64,000 nt of DNA from Burkholderia puraquae (GTDB taxonomy: Bacteria > Pseudomonadota > Gammaproteobacteria > Burkholderiales > Burkholderiaceae). Below are positions 7,861-16,010 of the stretch, piece by piece. The notes beneath the pieces were generated by a model. It was given only the letters and a program-made list of their open reading frames with translations, had not been told where the DNA came from and made no database searches. Both the position numbers and the translations under genes were made by a program. The DNA is taken from contig NZ_NBYX01000005.1 of the NCBI RefSeq assembly GCF_002099195.1, positions 124,001-188,000 on the forward strand, in the 5' to 3' direction. Numbering within the stretch: the stretch's first letter is position 1; the number at the start of each line of letters is the position of its first letter.

Positions 7861-8343
7861 GCGCGGGGACTTGCCCCCGACGATGCACGCGGCCGGCCGA
7901 ATTCTGGCCCCGCCCCACCGCCCATCCCCCTGTCGGCTTTCGGGTCCCATCTACGCCCGCTGGCATGCCCCAGCGTCGAAGGTGCGGCGGGCGGCGCGCC
8001 CTTGCAACCCGAACGGGCAGAGCGTTTGATTAAGCATCAGAGAGCCGTAGGCTGGACAGGCTTGTGCGTCAACGCTGCGGTCAGGGCAGGGCGCTCGCTG
8101 GTCGCACACTGGTCGCGTTCGGCGCATCGATGTGTGGGTACAGGTGCAGGTAACAAAGCCAGCGGCGCGGCGCGCTTTGCCGATCGGCCACCGCTTGTGG
8201 AAGGCTGTTCCGTCGTACCGGCCTAGAACGATGCGCAGGCCGCCTCGCGCACGGGGCGTGCTTTGCGGGCGCAATGCCAGCCTCTACCACGTTGGGCGGC
8301 AGGATGCCCGGCGAAGCGCCCGGGTGGGTCGTACCAGATTGGC
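7861..8343. other. Prophage stretch without a supported gene
   Basis: About 480 bp between the virion-operon promoter region and the repeat cluster. Minus-strand frames of roughly 95-107 codons exist (for example 7951-8274), but they are Arg/Cys-rich, lack a ribosome site and show no recognisable motif, so they are not called. A short real gene here cannot be excluded; the frame from 8274 includes a protein-like stretch near GRYDGTAFHKRWPIGKA. Confidence 0.4.
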
Positions 8344-8574
8344 GGGCAAGTTGGGCAACACGACACACACACTCTCTCTAACCCTTGTGTGGTGGTGTGT
8401 TTACGTGTTGCCCATGGCTGTCATGGGGGTGGGCAAGTTCACGGGCAACACGAAAACGAAGGGCAACACGTGGTCGTCAACTTGCCCACGGTTCGCCGAT
8501 CGGGTTGCCCAGGATGGTCAACACGTGGGTATCAATACCAGCAAGGGTTTGCGGTCAACTTGCCCAACTTGCCC
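8344..8574. repeat. Cluster of GGGCAA-core direct and inverted repeats (iteron-like, candidate replication origin)
   Basis: Ten copies of a GGGCAA core occur in 231 bp. On the plus strand: GGGCAAGTT at 8344 and 8431, and GGGCAACACG at 8353, 8443 and 8461. Inverted: CGTGTTGCCC at 8404-8413, CAACTTGCCC at 8478-8487, 8556-8565 and 8565-8574, and GTTGCCC at 8504-8510. Two flavours (GGGCAAGTTG and GGGCAACACG) alternate. The cluster lies directly downstream of the primase-helicase gene. Clustered iterons next to a replication gene are typical of phage and plasmid origins; origin function here is inference. Confidence 0.6.
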
Positions 8575-8605
8575 ATGTGTCGGGCGTATGGGTGCCGCGA
8601 CCGTG

Positions 8606-8626
8606 AAAAAGCCGCCCGAAGGCGGC
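8606..8626 (-). terminator. Rho-independent terminator of the early operon
   Basis: On the minus strand GCCGCC-TTCG-GGCGGC is followed by TTTTT, 23 bp after the stop of the primase-helicase gene. The UUCG-type loop makes it strong. Confidence 0.75.
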
Positions 8627-8648
8627 CTATGAAACTACGCATCGGTAA

Positions 8649-10592
8649 TCAGTTGAAGATGTCGCCGGCTGTTTTTGCCCTGGCTAACTCAGCTGTTGAG
8701 CCCGGCAAAATCCACATCCATTCACCGTTTTTCGAACCTTCAGCCTTCTTTGTGAGGACGCCCAGCGCTTCACGTGCACGGCGCAGCGTCTTATCGCTGA
8801 TACCCGCATCTTTCGCGGCTGACTGCACTTCCTTGCCGGGCTTCGGCCCGTCCTGCAGTTGCTCGTGAATGAATCGCGCTGCCCGACTCACGGCAGTGTC
8901 TGTGTCGCGTGTTTTCTTTTTCTCGAGTGCTTCATCTGCGCTGCGTTCTTCGGTGCGTTCTTGCCACACTGCCTTCGACGTGGCGATGCCGCTGCCGAGT
9001 GTCACGCCTTCGACTGTGAAGAAAAACGACGTGCGATCGTCGCCAACATTGTTCTTGGCAGGGCTCATTGTGCGCAGCGTGTCATCGTCCGAATCACGCG
9101 CCACGATGTAGACGGCGCGCGCTTGCGCCGCAAACGCACCGGAGCCGGTCACGCGGCTCAGTGCATTCGATTCGGATGATTTGTTCAAGTGGCTGATGGA
9201 CAACAGGGCGGCGCGGCGCGACTCGGCCAGCTTCGAGATCATGGACAGCGCGGCCCGTACCTCGGCGTTCTTGTGGCTGTCCGTTTCGCCCATGAAGGCG
9301 CTGATCGGATCGACGATGATCAGCCGCAAGTCCGCGAGCTTGTCGGCCAATTCGCCGAGCAGTGGGACATCACTCGTCAGGTCGAAGGCGCGCATCCCAT
9401 CCTGTCCGTTTTTCAGCTTCGCGGGCACGCCGTCGAGCACGTAGACGCGATTCAGATCGGCGCCGGCGGCTTCCAGGCGCGGCCGAATGGTGTCCGCGAC
9501 GTCATCCTCCATCGTGAGCATCACTACGTCACCCTGCAGGCATTTCGAGCCGTCAGGCAGCGTGCCCCCCACGCTCACTGCCGCAGCCAGATAGATCGAC
9601 AGCTGTGACTTGCCGAGCCCGGGCTGCCCGGCGATGATGCTGTGCTTGCCGAGCGCGAATACGCTGGGCCACAGCCATTCAATAGGGCGTGCCTGCACAT
9701 CCGCCACGCGCGTCACGTAGAGGGGCGGCATGGTCGGTTTCGTCGGCTGTTCGACTTTCTCGAACACGGCTTCGGCCGCCATGCTGCCCGGCTGCTCCTG
9801 ACCGTACTTGAACGCATGCGCCACCTTGGCCGACAGTTCATCGGTGTCCCACGGTGGATTGCAGCGTTCGTTCCAGTGCTCAAGCATCAGCTCTACCGCC
9901 TGCTGCTGTGTCGCGCCGAAGTCCTTCAATTTGGCCGCCACCTTGTAGGTTATGGTGTCGCCGCCTTCGCCCTCGGTTGCCACGGGGGCCGTCGCCAAGT
10001 AAGTAATGGCGCGCTGCTGCGCGCGATCGGCGTCGACTCCGGGCAGTGGCGTGCGATCGGCGGGCGCCGCTTCGGCGGCTGTCCCGGCGCTGCGTACGAG
10101 CCGATACAGCCACTCCGGCGCGCGCTGAATACGCTTGTGCGGGTCGACGAAGTGATAGGTGTAGTCGTCGACGGTCGAACCCGGCGCCACGATATAGCCA
10201 TTGTGCCCGCGCACGTCGATGTGGTTGCCGACCTTCGATACCGAGCTGCCAACTGGGCCTGCTGCGTAGAAGATCATGTGCCGGCCGCGGCGCGTCTTGT
10301 TTTCGAGCGTTGCGGGCAGGGGCTTATTGGTCGCGACGAGATCAGCGAGCGCGGCTTCACCTTCAGGCCCATCAATATCGAGCACGAAGATGCTCGTGTC
10401 GTTGCACACATCGCACCGGATCCCGATATTGAAATTGTCCGTGCTGAACGCCTGGCGGATGAGGTGCGCGTCACGTGTTGCGTCCTTGAATCCGTTACTT
10501 CCGTACGGCGGTTTCTTGGACCCGGGTGCGAGCGGAAACACGTTGAACCCACGATGCTGTGCGAGGGAAAGGGCTTGCTCACGCAGGTTCAT
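8649..10592 (-). CDS. Prophage primase-polymerase / replicative helicase fusion
   Basis: 647 residues. Residues 1-165 match the bifunctional primase-polymerase (prim-pol) domain: FNVFPLAPGSKKPPYG at the start, acidic metal-site DIDG near 70, and GRHMIFYA, then DVRGHNGYIVAPGS near 105-140. Residues 290-540 form a RepA/AAA_25-type hexameric helicase: Walker A AGQPGLGKSQ near 320, Walker B LIIVDPISAFMG near 415, and SHLNKSS near 450. The C-terminal 70 residues (PGKEVQSAAKDAGISDKTLR) look like a winged helix. The protein probably primes and unwinds the prophage origin, perhaps at the adjacent repeat cluster. It is third in the operon, overlapping the gene upstream by ATGA. Confidence 0.85.
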   Translation of the reverse strand: MNLREQALSLAQHRGFNVFPLAPGSKKPPYGSNGFKDATRDAHLIRQAFSTDNFNIGIRCDVCNDTSIFVLDIDGPEGEAALADLVATNKPLPATLENKTRRGRHMIFYAAGPVGSSVSKVGNHIDVRGHNGYIVAPGSTVDDYTYHFVDPHKRIQRAPEWLYRLVRSAGTAAEAAPADRTPLPGVDADRAQQRAITYLATAPVATEGEGGDTITYKVAAKLKDFGATQQQAVELMLEHWNERCNPPWDTDELSAKVAHAFKYGQEQPGSMAAEAVFEKVEQPTKPTMPPLYVTRVADVQARPIEWLWPSVFALGKHSIIAGQPGLGKSQLSIYLAAAVSVGGTLPDGSKCLQGDVVMLTMEDDVADTIRPRLEAAGADLNRVYVLDGVPAKLKNGQDGMRAFDLTSDVPLLGELADKLADLRLIIVDPISAFMGETDSHKNAEVRAALSMISKLAESRRAALLSISHLNKSSESNALSRVTGSGAFAAQARAVYIVARDSDDDTLRTMSPAKNNVGDDRTSFFFTVEGVTLGSGIATSKAVWQERTEERSADEALEKKKTRDTDTAVSRAARFIHEQLQDGPKPGKEVQSAAKDAGISDKTLRRAREALGVLTKKAEGSKNGEWMWILPGSTAELARAKTAGDIFN

Positions 10593-11029
10593 TTAGCCCC
10601 CTTTACGCCGTCGCGAAATTTCCAGGCGTCGATAGCAACCTCGACCGTAGGCGGGAGGGCGCGCATCCAGTTCCGCGGATCCTGACGTCGACGCGAAATG
10701 TGCTCGATATCTTCGTCCGACGAGACGCATGCGAGTTCGTCAAAATCCAGCATCGCATCGACGAGAGGGCGCCAGCCGGCAATCCTGATGTCGAAGCGGT
10801 ATCGGCCGATGAACAGGTGGAGTTCAGTGCAACCGGCGGGAACGTCACAGGTCGAAACGTCGAGTGCGTCGACCTCCGGCGGCAACCCATAGATCATCCA
10901 CTGGTGGATGCAACGGCGGATGGATTGCACATCGTCGGTACAACGAATAGAATCTGAATCACCGTAGGTTGTTTTTTGTTGGGGCCGATACGCATTCAGG
11001 GCGTGTCGGTCCTTTTTCTTTTCGGTCAT
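10589..11029 (-). CDS. Prophage hypothetical protein
   Basis: 146 residues, start ATG 11029 with GGAGG six bases upstream, right after the AlpA-like gene's stop. A basic N-terminus (MTEKKKDRHALNAYRPQQK) precedes a mixed alpha/beta region with three Cys (CTDDVQSIRRC, STCDVPAGC) and then a C-terminal segment with RRRQDPRNWMRALPP. No recognised domain or catalytic motif. It is co-transcribed with the replication protein, so a replication-accessory or regulatory role is possible. Confidence 0.6.
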   Translation of the reverse strand: MTEKKKDRHALNAYRPQQKTTYGDSDSIRCTDDVQSIRRCIHQWMIYGLPPEVDALDVSTCDVPAGCTELHLFIGRYRFDIRIAGWRPLVDAMLDFDELACVSSDEDIEHISRRRQDPRNWMRALPPTVEVAIDAWKFRDGVKGAK

Positions 11030-11030
11030 G

Positions 11031-11291
11031 TCACGCCTCCGCATGTTGCGCAGCGAGTGCTCGCTGCGAGCGTTTTACGGAGAAAGGCACTTCGCCGGCG
11101 GCAGTGGCCGCGCGATGTTCAGCAATGCGCGCCTCGAGCCAAGCGTCGACTTCAGACTCGATCCAGACGGAACGTGTCTCGAAAAGCTTGACGGGACCGG
11201 GGAAGCCGCGGCGCTTCACATAGTCATACAAACACGTCTTGCTGACGCCACCAAGCTTTGCGCGCACTTGCGCAGAAGAGAGCATCTTCAT
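11031..11291 (-). CDS. AlpA-family DNA-binding regulator
   Basis: 86 residues with a MerR/AlpA-like helix-turn-helix. MLSSAQVRAKLGGVSKTCLY is the recognition unit, and RRGFPGPVKLFETRSVWIES is the wing with the conserved FP-x-P-V and W-x-x-S/E features; VDAWLEARIAEHR closes the fold. AlpA proteins are small transcriptional activators or excision factors of P4-like elements and prophages. The start at 11291 has AAGGAA upstream. It heads the early operon (AlpA, unknown, primase) and lies downstream of the integrase, the usual arrangement in P4-type integration modules. Confidence 0.8.
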   Translation of the reverse strand: MKMLSSAQVRAKLGGVSKTCLYDYVKRRGFPGPVKLFETRSVWIESEVDAWLEARIAEHRAATAAGEVPFSVKRSQRALAAQHAEA

Positions 11292-11344
11292 GGAATTCCT
11301 TCAAGGTTCGATATTCAGAACCTCGGCGGACGCGAACGGCGGCG

Positions 11345-11398
11345 GAAATAGAAAACGCCCCGATGCGTGGCCGATGGTCGGCTTCGCTATCGGAGCGT
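11345..11398 (-). terminator. Hairpin terminator downstream of the integrase
   Basis: On the minus strand ACGCTCCGAT (11398-11389) pairs with ATCGGGGCGT (11364-11355), with one mismatch, and is followed by TTTTCTATTT. It would end integrase transcription before the AlpA gene. Confidence 0.5.
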
Positions 11399-11561
11399 CT
11401 TGGGGGCGGCAGGTCAGATATGTCTGGCTGCCTCGCGATAATCTCTGGCGTATGAGATTGATGGCGACCGGCCGCCTTATCCTTCAGCTCGGACAGGCAA
11501 CGCGAGGCATGAACGCATCTTAGAGCGCACGTTTTAGCCAGGGCAAGGGCTTTTTAAAACG

Positions 11562-11580
11562 AGTTGCGATTTTCGTAACA
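11562..11580. promoter_or_regulatory. 19-bp prophage operator-like palindrome at the integrase 3' end
   Basis: AGTTGCGA-ttt-TCGTAACA directly abuts the integrase stop codon and lies in the 289-bp gap before the AlpA-like gene. It has the same 8-3-8 layout and TTT centre as 7726-7744, with two arm mismatches. It may control the early operon; the hairpin terminator lies between it and the AlpA start. Confidence 0.5.
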
Positions 11581-12891
11581 TCACCCAACTGCACGAATCG
11601 CGTGCACGTTGTCCGCCGACGCGGGCGCGTGGCTTTCGCAATATGCGGCCCACTCGTCCATCAAGCGCCGCCGCTTTTCGAAGAGGTCGCCGCGGCGATA
11701 GGCGGCTTCCACCTTGTTATCGATCGTGTGCGCGAGTGCCATCTCGCGCAGATCGCGCGGCCAGGCAGTCATCTCCGCCGCCCAATCGCTGAACGTCGAG
11801 CGGAAGCCGTGCACGACGATCGGCCGATTGTCCTGCTTCGGGTCGACCCAGATCGGCGGCGGCGGATCCTTCAGCTTTTCGCCGTTCATGCGCTTGATGA
11901 CCGCCAGCAACGTAGCGTCTGACATCTCTTCGTTTGGCTCGGTGCCTGGGAACACATACGGTCCCTGCTTGTGTCGCGCCAGGTCGCGGACGATCTCAAC
12001 CGCGCGTGCTGGCAGGGGTACTTTGAACTCCGTGCGCTTCGACTTCTTTCCCTTCATGTGGTCGGCGGGAATCGTCCACACCGCGTGCTCGAGATCGAAT
12101 TCGTCCCAGGTGGCGGCGCGCAGGGAGCCGCTTCGAACGGCAGTGAGAATCAGCAATTCCAGCGCACGAGCAGCGAGCCCGGGACGCTGGCGCAACGCGA
12201 CCACGAATTCGTTGATACGGGTGTAGGGCAGGGCCGGCTGCGGCTTCTCTTGCTGGACGTCGGCGGGCGCAGGCAGCACCAGCGCGAGGTGGTTCCTCCA
12301 TCGTGCCGGATTGTCGCCCTTGCGGTAACCGTGGACTGTGGCGTACCCGAGGATTGTTTCCACCCGACTGCGGACCCGAGATGCCGTCTCGTTGAGCTCC
12401 CACCATATCGGCTTCAGCACCTTGAGCACGTGGGGTGTGTCGATGCTCGCGACGGGCAGTTGGCCGATCACGGGGCTGACGTGCGTCGCGAGCGTGTTCT
12501 GCCACGCAGTTCCGTTCTTCGGGTTGTCGGCAAGGAATTCGGCTGCACACTGGTCGAAAGTTCGGTCAGCTGCCGCGGCCAGTTCGGCCTGCTTTCTGGC
12601 CGCGTCTTTGGCCCGCAGCGGATCGACCCCTTGATCAAGCAGCTTGCGGAGCTCATGGGCCTTGCCGCGGGCTGCCTTGAGCGGCACCTTCGAAAGCGGG
12701 CCCAGGCCAACGGTTCGCAGCTTGCCTTTGCCGTCTTTCCCTACGACCGCCCGGTCGCGGTACCGAAACACCCAGGTCTTGGACCAGTCACCATCGGCTT
12801 GCTCACGAATCTGCAGGTATAGACCGCCACCATCGCCAAGCAGCCCCGGCTTCGTCGGGGTCTTCGATATTTGCCCTACGGTTAGATTCAT
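11581..12891 (-). CDS. Tyrosine integrase, P4 type
   Basis: 436 residues. Residues 1-90 are the DUF4102 arm-binding domain (LGDGGGLYLQIRE, then KTWVFRYRDR). Residues 110-200 form the core-binding domain. The catalytic domain shows the family Arg in TAVRSGSLR near 240, the H-x-x-R box HGFRSTFSDW near 355, and the late His plus nucleophile Tyr in LAHTIDNKVEAAYRRGDL near 385-395. It carries out site-specific integration and excision, usually at tRNA 3' ends. Its promoter side faces the candidate attachment site at 13041-13059. The gene appears intact, so excision is conceivable if the left end is also intact. Confidence 0.93.
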   Translation of the reverse strand: MNLTVGQISKTPTKPGLLGDGGGLYLQIREQADGDWSKTWVFRYRDRAVVGKDGKGKLRTVGLGPLSKVPLKAARGKAHELRKLLDQGVDPLRAKDAARKQAELAAAADRTFDQCAAEFLADNPKNGTAWQNTLATHVSPVIGQLPVASIDTPHVLKVLKPIWWELNETASRVRSRVETILGYATVHGYRKGDNPARWRNHLALVLPAPADVQQEKPQPALPYTRINEFVVALRQRPGLAARALELLILTAVRSGSLRAATWDEFDLEHAVWTIPADHMKGKKSKRTEFKVPLPARAVEIVRDLARHKQGPYVFPGTEPNEEMSDATLLAVIKRMNGEKLKDPPPPIWVDPKQDNRPIVVHGFRSTFSDWAAEMTAWPRDLREMALAHTIDNKVEAAYRRGDLFEKRRRLMDEWAAYCESHAPASADNVHAIRAVG

Positions 12892-12973
12892 CTGACACCC
12901 TGGAAACGTACACCTGTACCTATACCCTAGACGCGAATCGATCGGAATTCAATGTTGCTCGAATGAACGATGT

Positions 12974-12998
12974 TGTTGCGTAACATATTGAAATTAAA
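12974..12998. promoter_or_regulatory. Operator-like element upstream of the integrase
   Basis: TGTTGC-GTAACA (12974-12985) carries the hexamer half-sites of the prophage operator family, but abutting instead of 7 bp apart. The 20-bp block CGTAACAtATTGAAAtTAAA at 12979-12998 matches 7738-7757 at 18 of 20 positions. It lies about 80-100 bp upstream of the integrase start, a plausible place for regulating int or for accessory-factor binding near the attachment site. Confidence 0.45.
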
Positions 12999-13040
12999 GG
13001 AATGTATTGCCTTGATCTTGCTTGGTAGCACCGCGGTCGG

Positions 13041-13059
13041 TCGGACTCCGTCTCCGCCA
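13041..13059 (+). other. Candidate attR: 3' end of a tRNA-Ser-like gene
   Basis: TCGGACTCCGTCTCCGCCA ends like a bacterial tRNA-Ser, whose acceptor strand often reads CGTCTCCG followed by CCA. It is immediately followed by a strong terminator (13071-13111), as expected for a tRNA gene. No complete cloverleaf can be folded upstream, so it would be the displaced 3' fragment left by integration. P4-type integrases typically use tRNA 3' ends. The intact tRNA and attL would lie left of the window. Confidence 0.45.
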
Positions 13060-13070
13060 AAAGCGGTGAC

Positions 13071-13111
13071 AAAGCCCCGCAAGTTCTCGGACTTGCGGGG
13101 CTTTTTCTTTT
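13071..13111 (+). terminator. Strong Rho-independent terminator at the prophage-chromosome junction
   Basis: A 13-bp perfect stem AAGCCCCGCAAGT / ACTTGCGGGGCTT with loop TCTCGG, then TTTTCTTTTT. It follows the tRNA-Ser-like 3' fragment and is probably that tRNA gene's original terminator. Confidence 0.8.
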
Positions 13112-14210
13112 TCGCGCGCGCCGAGCGCTCGAGTCGCGATGCGGCTGGATCTTGTCCGCCGGCGGAATCGGGCGCGTGTTGCCCGGCTCGAGCGGCAACG
13201 GTACGCGACACGTCGCATATCGTCCGGCAGCGACTCCAGGTGCTGCTTCTGGCAAGCCTGCATTCCGTTCCGGCTCTCTTCCCTCATCGACCCGTCGACG
13301 GACTTATCGACAACCACGCGCGTTACGCACGTCTGCACGGTGACCGGTATGCGACGGTCGACGGTATGCGCGTGGATGGCGAGCGCCAGCAACTCCCTGC
13401 ACAAGTGCCGCGTGATCATCACGCAGCGCGTCGCGATGGAGCAGGGCGCTTGCTGCTCACGCTTGATCCCGTTCTCCGCCGTCGTGTTCGACCCGCCGCG
13501 ATGCGGGATTGTCGTGCATGGCTACGATGCGATCGTCGCGATGCCCGCATCGGAGTCGGCGCTGCCCGCTGCAAGCGGGATGATCGACGCGCGCCATATC
13601 GTCGATGCAATGACGTTCGCGTCGTCACCGGTCCAATCCGTGCGTGACGGCCGCATCGTCCATTTTCCCGAGCGACACGGCCATGATCGCGCGATGACGA
13701 TGCGCATAGGGGGCGCGCCGGAGTTATCCGCGGCGCGATCGGGAGCATGAAGCGCGCGAATGGGGCGACCATTCGCTCGACCTGCGTCGAGCGAGGCGGG
13801 ATGAAATAAAAATGAAAGATATATTGTAAGGTTCAAGGGCCGCGCACTTGCCTTCCCACCGGGCGTCAATCAGCTTGCTCCGACCCTTCGAAATGGTTCG
13901 CCGACGCCAAAAATGCGGCACTGCGTCGATTTTTGCGATCTGCGTTGTCGGTCAATACGAAATATTACTCATAAAAATCAGCGATATAGAGCGGCGGCAA
14001 AAATCGATGTTCTGCTGCGATGCAGAAAATAATCAATCGCCTTATGCTGGTTAACCCGATCGCGTTTGAGTGGCGTCAAGTTTTCCGCTGATGCCGCTTT
14101 ACATTTTGCCAACGCTGGCGATTCACGAAATCTATCTGTCGATTTGATTTCGTTCCTTTCGTCTCGCCTGTCCCCGATGCAGTGCGCGACTTCATCAAGG
14201 CCTTGTTGAC
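13112..14210. other. Intergenic region right of the prophage, no supported gene
   Basis: About 1.1 kb. From 13112 to about 13770 the sequence is GC-rich with several overlapping frames up to roughly 200 codons, but none has a convincing start, codon bias or motif; a decayed gene is possible. From about 13780 to 14210 it turns AT-rich and promoter-like, probably the regulatory region of the NuoM-like gene. No clear sigma70 promoter can be fixed. Confidence 0.4.
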
Positions 14211-15740
14211 ATGCATGATTTCCCCTTCCTGAGCCTGGCCATCTGGGCTCCGATCCTGTTCGGCGCGTGCCTGTTGCGCGCCGGTTCCGACCATCATCCA
14301 CGTCGAACGCGGCTGATCGCGCTCGTCGGCGCGCTGGTGGGGCTTGCGGCCGTCGTTCCGCTGGTCGCCGGTTTCGACGCGCACTCGGCTGCGATGCAGT
14401 TCGTCGAAAGCCGCAACTGGCTGGCGGCGTTCAATTCCGGATGGCGGGTCGGCATCGACGGCGCTTCGCTGTGGCTCGTCGTGCTGACCGCGTTCACGAC
14501 GCTTGTGGTGGTGGTGGCGTCGTGGGAGTCGGTCACGGTGCGCGTCGCGCAGTACTACGCGTCGTTCCTGATCCTGTCGGGGCTGATGGTCGGCGTGTTC
14601 GTCGCACAGGACGGGCTGCTGTTCTTCATCTTCTTCGAGGCGACGCTGATCCCGCTTTACCTGCTGATCGGCACGTGGGGGCGGGAGCGTCGCGTGTACG
14701 CGGCCGTGAAGTTCTTCTTCATCTCGTTCGCCGGCTCGCTGTTGCTGCTGATGGCGATGCTGTACCTGTACGCGCAGTCGCATACGTTCGACATGGCCGT
14801 GTGGCGCACGCTGCAGCTTGGCTTCGCGCCGCAGTTGCTGGTGTTCCTCGGTTTCTTCGTCGCATTCGCGGTCAAGGTGCCGATGTGGCCGGTCCACACG
14901 TGGCTGAGCGACGTCTACACGGACGGCCCGACGGGCGCCGCGCTGATGCTCGCAATGCTCAAGCTCGGCGGCTACGGGTTCCTGCGCTTCGCGCTGCCGG
15001 TCACGCCCGATGCGAGCCACTTCTTTGCGCCGGCCGTGATCGCGCTGTCGCTGTTCGCGATCGTCTATGCGAGCCTGATCGCGCTCGCGCAGACCGATCT
15101 CGGCAAGCTGCTCGCGTATTCGACGGTCGCGCACATGGGGATCGTCACGCTCGGGCTGTTCCTGTTCAACCGGATCGGCGTCGAAGGCGCGATCGTCCAG
15201 CTTGTGTCGTACGGCTTCGTCGCGGGCGCGATGCTGTTGTGCGTGAACGTGCTCGTCGATCGCACGAAGCAGCGCGAGATTGCCGCGTACGGTGGCGTCG
15301 CGGGCGTGATGCCGCGCTTCGCGACCTTCACGGTGCTGTTCGCGATGGCCAACGTGGGCTTGCCGGGCACGTCGGGCTTCGTCGGCGAGTTCATGGTCAT
15401 CATGGGCGCGATTCGCTTCAACTTCTGGATCGGCGCCATCGCGGCGCTGACGTTGATCCTCAGCGCGTCGTACACGCTGTGGATGCTCAAGCGTGTCGTG
15501 TTCGGCAAGGTCGCGAGCGAGCGGATCGCGAAGCTCGTCGACCTGAACCGTCGCGAGATCGTGATGTTCGCGTCGCTCGCACTGGTCGTGCTGGCGGTCG
15601 GCATCGATCCGAAGCCGTTCACCGACGCGATCGATCCGACCGTCGGAAGGCTGATCGAAGACGCGAGCCATTCGAAGCTGCCGACAGGGGACGGCCCTGC
15701 GCAGCCGCAGCCGTCGTACATGGCGTCGACGCACGGCTGA
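14211..15740 (+). CDS. NuoM-like proton-translocating membrane subunit (orphan complex I / Mrp antiporter type)
   Basis: 509 residues with about 13-14 membrane helices. It belongs to the NuoM/MrpD proton-channel family. The key residues are present: Glu in LLFFIFFEATLIPLYLLIG near residue 145, Lys in FAVKVPMWPVHTWLSDVY near 225, and Lys in LMLAMLKLGGYG near 250. In complex I this subunit is one of three antiporter-like proton pumps and sits within the nuo operon; here no other nuo gene is nearby. It is encoded 270 bp upstream of cyoA on the same strand, which suggests a role linked to quinol oxidation or proton/cation exchange. The ATG at 14211 overlaps a TTGACATGCATG sequence; no clear ribosome site is seen. 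Confidence 0.82.
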   Translation: MHDFPFLSLAIWAPILFGACLLRAGSDHHPRRTRLIALVGALVGLAAVVPLVAGFDAHSAAMQFVESRNWLAAFNSGWRVGIDGASLWLVVLTAFTTLVVVVASWESVTVRVAQYYASFLILSGLMVGVFVAQDGLLFFIFFEATLIPLYLLIGTWGRERRVYAAVKFFFISFAGSLLLLMAMLYLYAQSHTFDMAVWRTLQLGFAPQLLVFLGFFVAFAVKVPMWPVHTWLSDVYTDGPTGAALMLAMLKLGGYGFLRFALPVTPDASHFFAPAVIALSLFAIVYASLIALAQTDLGKLLAYSTVAHMGIVTLGLFLFNRIGVEGAIVQLVSYGFVAGAMLLCVNVLVDRTKQREIAAYGGVAGVMPRFATFTVLFAMANVGLPGTSGFVGEFMVIMGAIRFNFWIGAIAALTLILSASYTLWMLKRVVFGKVASERIAKLVDLNRREIVMFASLALVVLAVGIDPKPFTDAIDPTVGRLIEDASHSKLPTGDGPAQPQPSYMASTHG

Positions 15741-15742
15741 TT

Positions 15743-15772
15743 GCGATACGTCCCGCGAACGGGGCGTATCGC
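15743..15772 (+). terminator. Strong stem-loop between the nuoM-like gene and cyoA
   Basis: GCGATACGTCCCG / CGGGGCGTATCGC form a 13-bp stem (one G-T pair) with a CGAA tetraloop, starting two bases after the stop codon. No T-run follows, so it may be an mRNA-stabilising end or a partial terminator rather than a full stop. Confidence 0.5.
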
Positions 15773-16010
15773 ACTGCGGTGCAGTCGTTGCACGCACATC
15801 GATCTCGGCCTGGCGCAGGCAGCGCCGGGCCGGCTTCCGGCTGCGTGAAATTGCCCCGCGACAATGTGTCTCACTGCAGATTCTGCAATGATGATTTTCC
15901 GCATTAGCTGGTTTTTCATCGCACTCGCGCGACGTATGATTCGGCCACTTTCGTGGATCGAATGCGCATCGGGCATACGCAAACGGATTCAATGACCCTC
16001 GGGCTGTGTG

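Noticed and set aside
7951-8368. Minus-strand frames of 107 and 95 codons between the prophage modules
   Set aside because: No ribosome site, high Arg/Cys content, no recognisable domain; kept as an unassigned stretch.
8344-8574. CRISPR array as an explanation for the GGGCAA repeats
   Set aside because: Repeats are only 9-11 bp, occur on both strands and have irregular spacing; no cas gene is near.
11239-11523. Plus-strand frame of 94 codons between AlpA and the integrase
   Set aside because: It overlaps the AlpA start and the integrase terminator hairpin and has no start signal.
13139-13750. A 203-codon plus-strand frame right of the prophage
   Set aside because: No start signal, irregular codon use and no family resemblance; overlapping frames are equally open.
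15743-15772. Full Rho-independent terminator between the NuoM-like gene and cyoA
   Set aside because: The stem is strong but no T-run follows, so it is listed only as a stem-loop of uncertain effect.
14076-15992. Minus-strand frame of 638 codons opposite the NuoM-like gene
   Set aside because: Composition is dominated by Arg, His, Asp and Gln with no hydrophobic pattern; it is the antisense of a membrane-protein gene.
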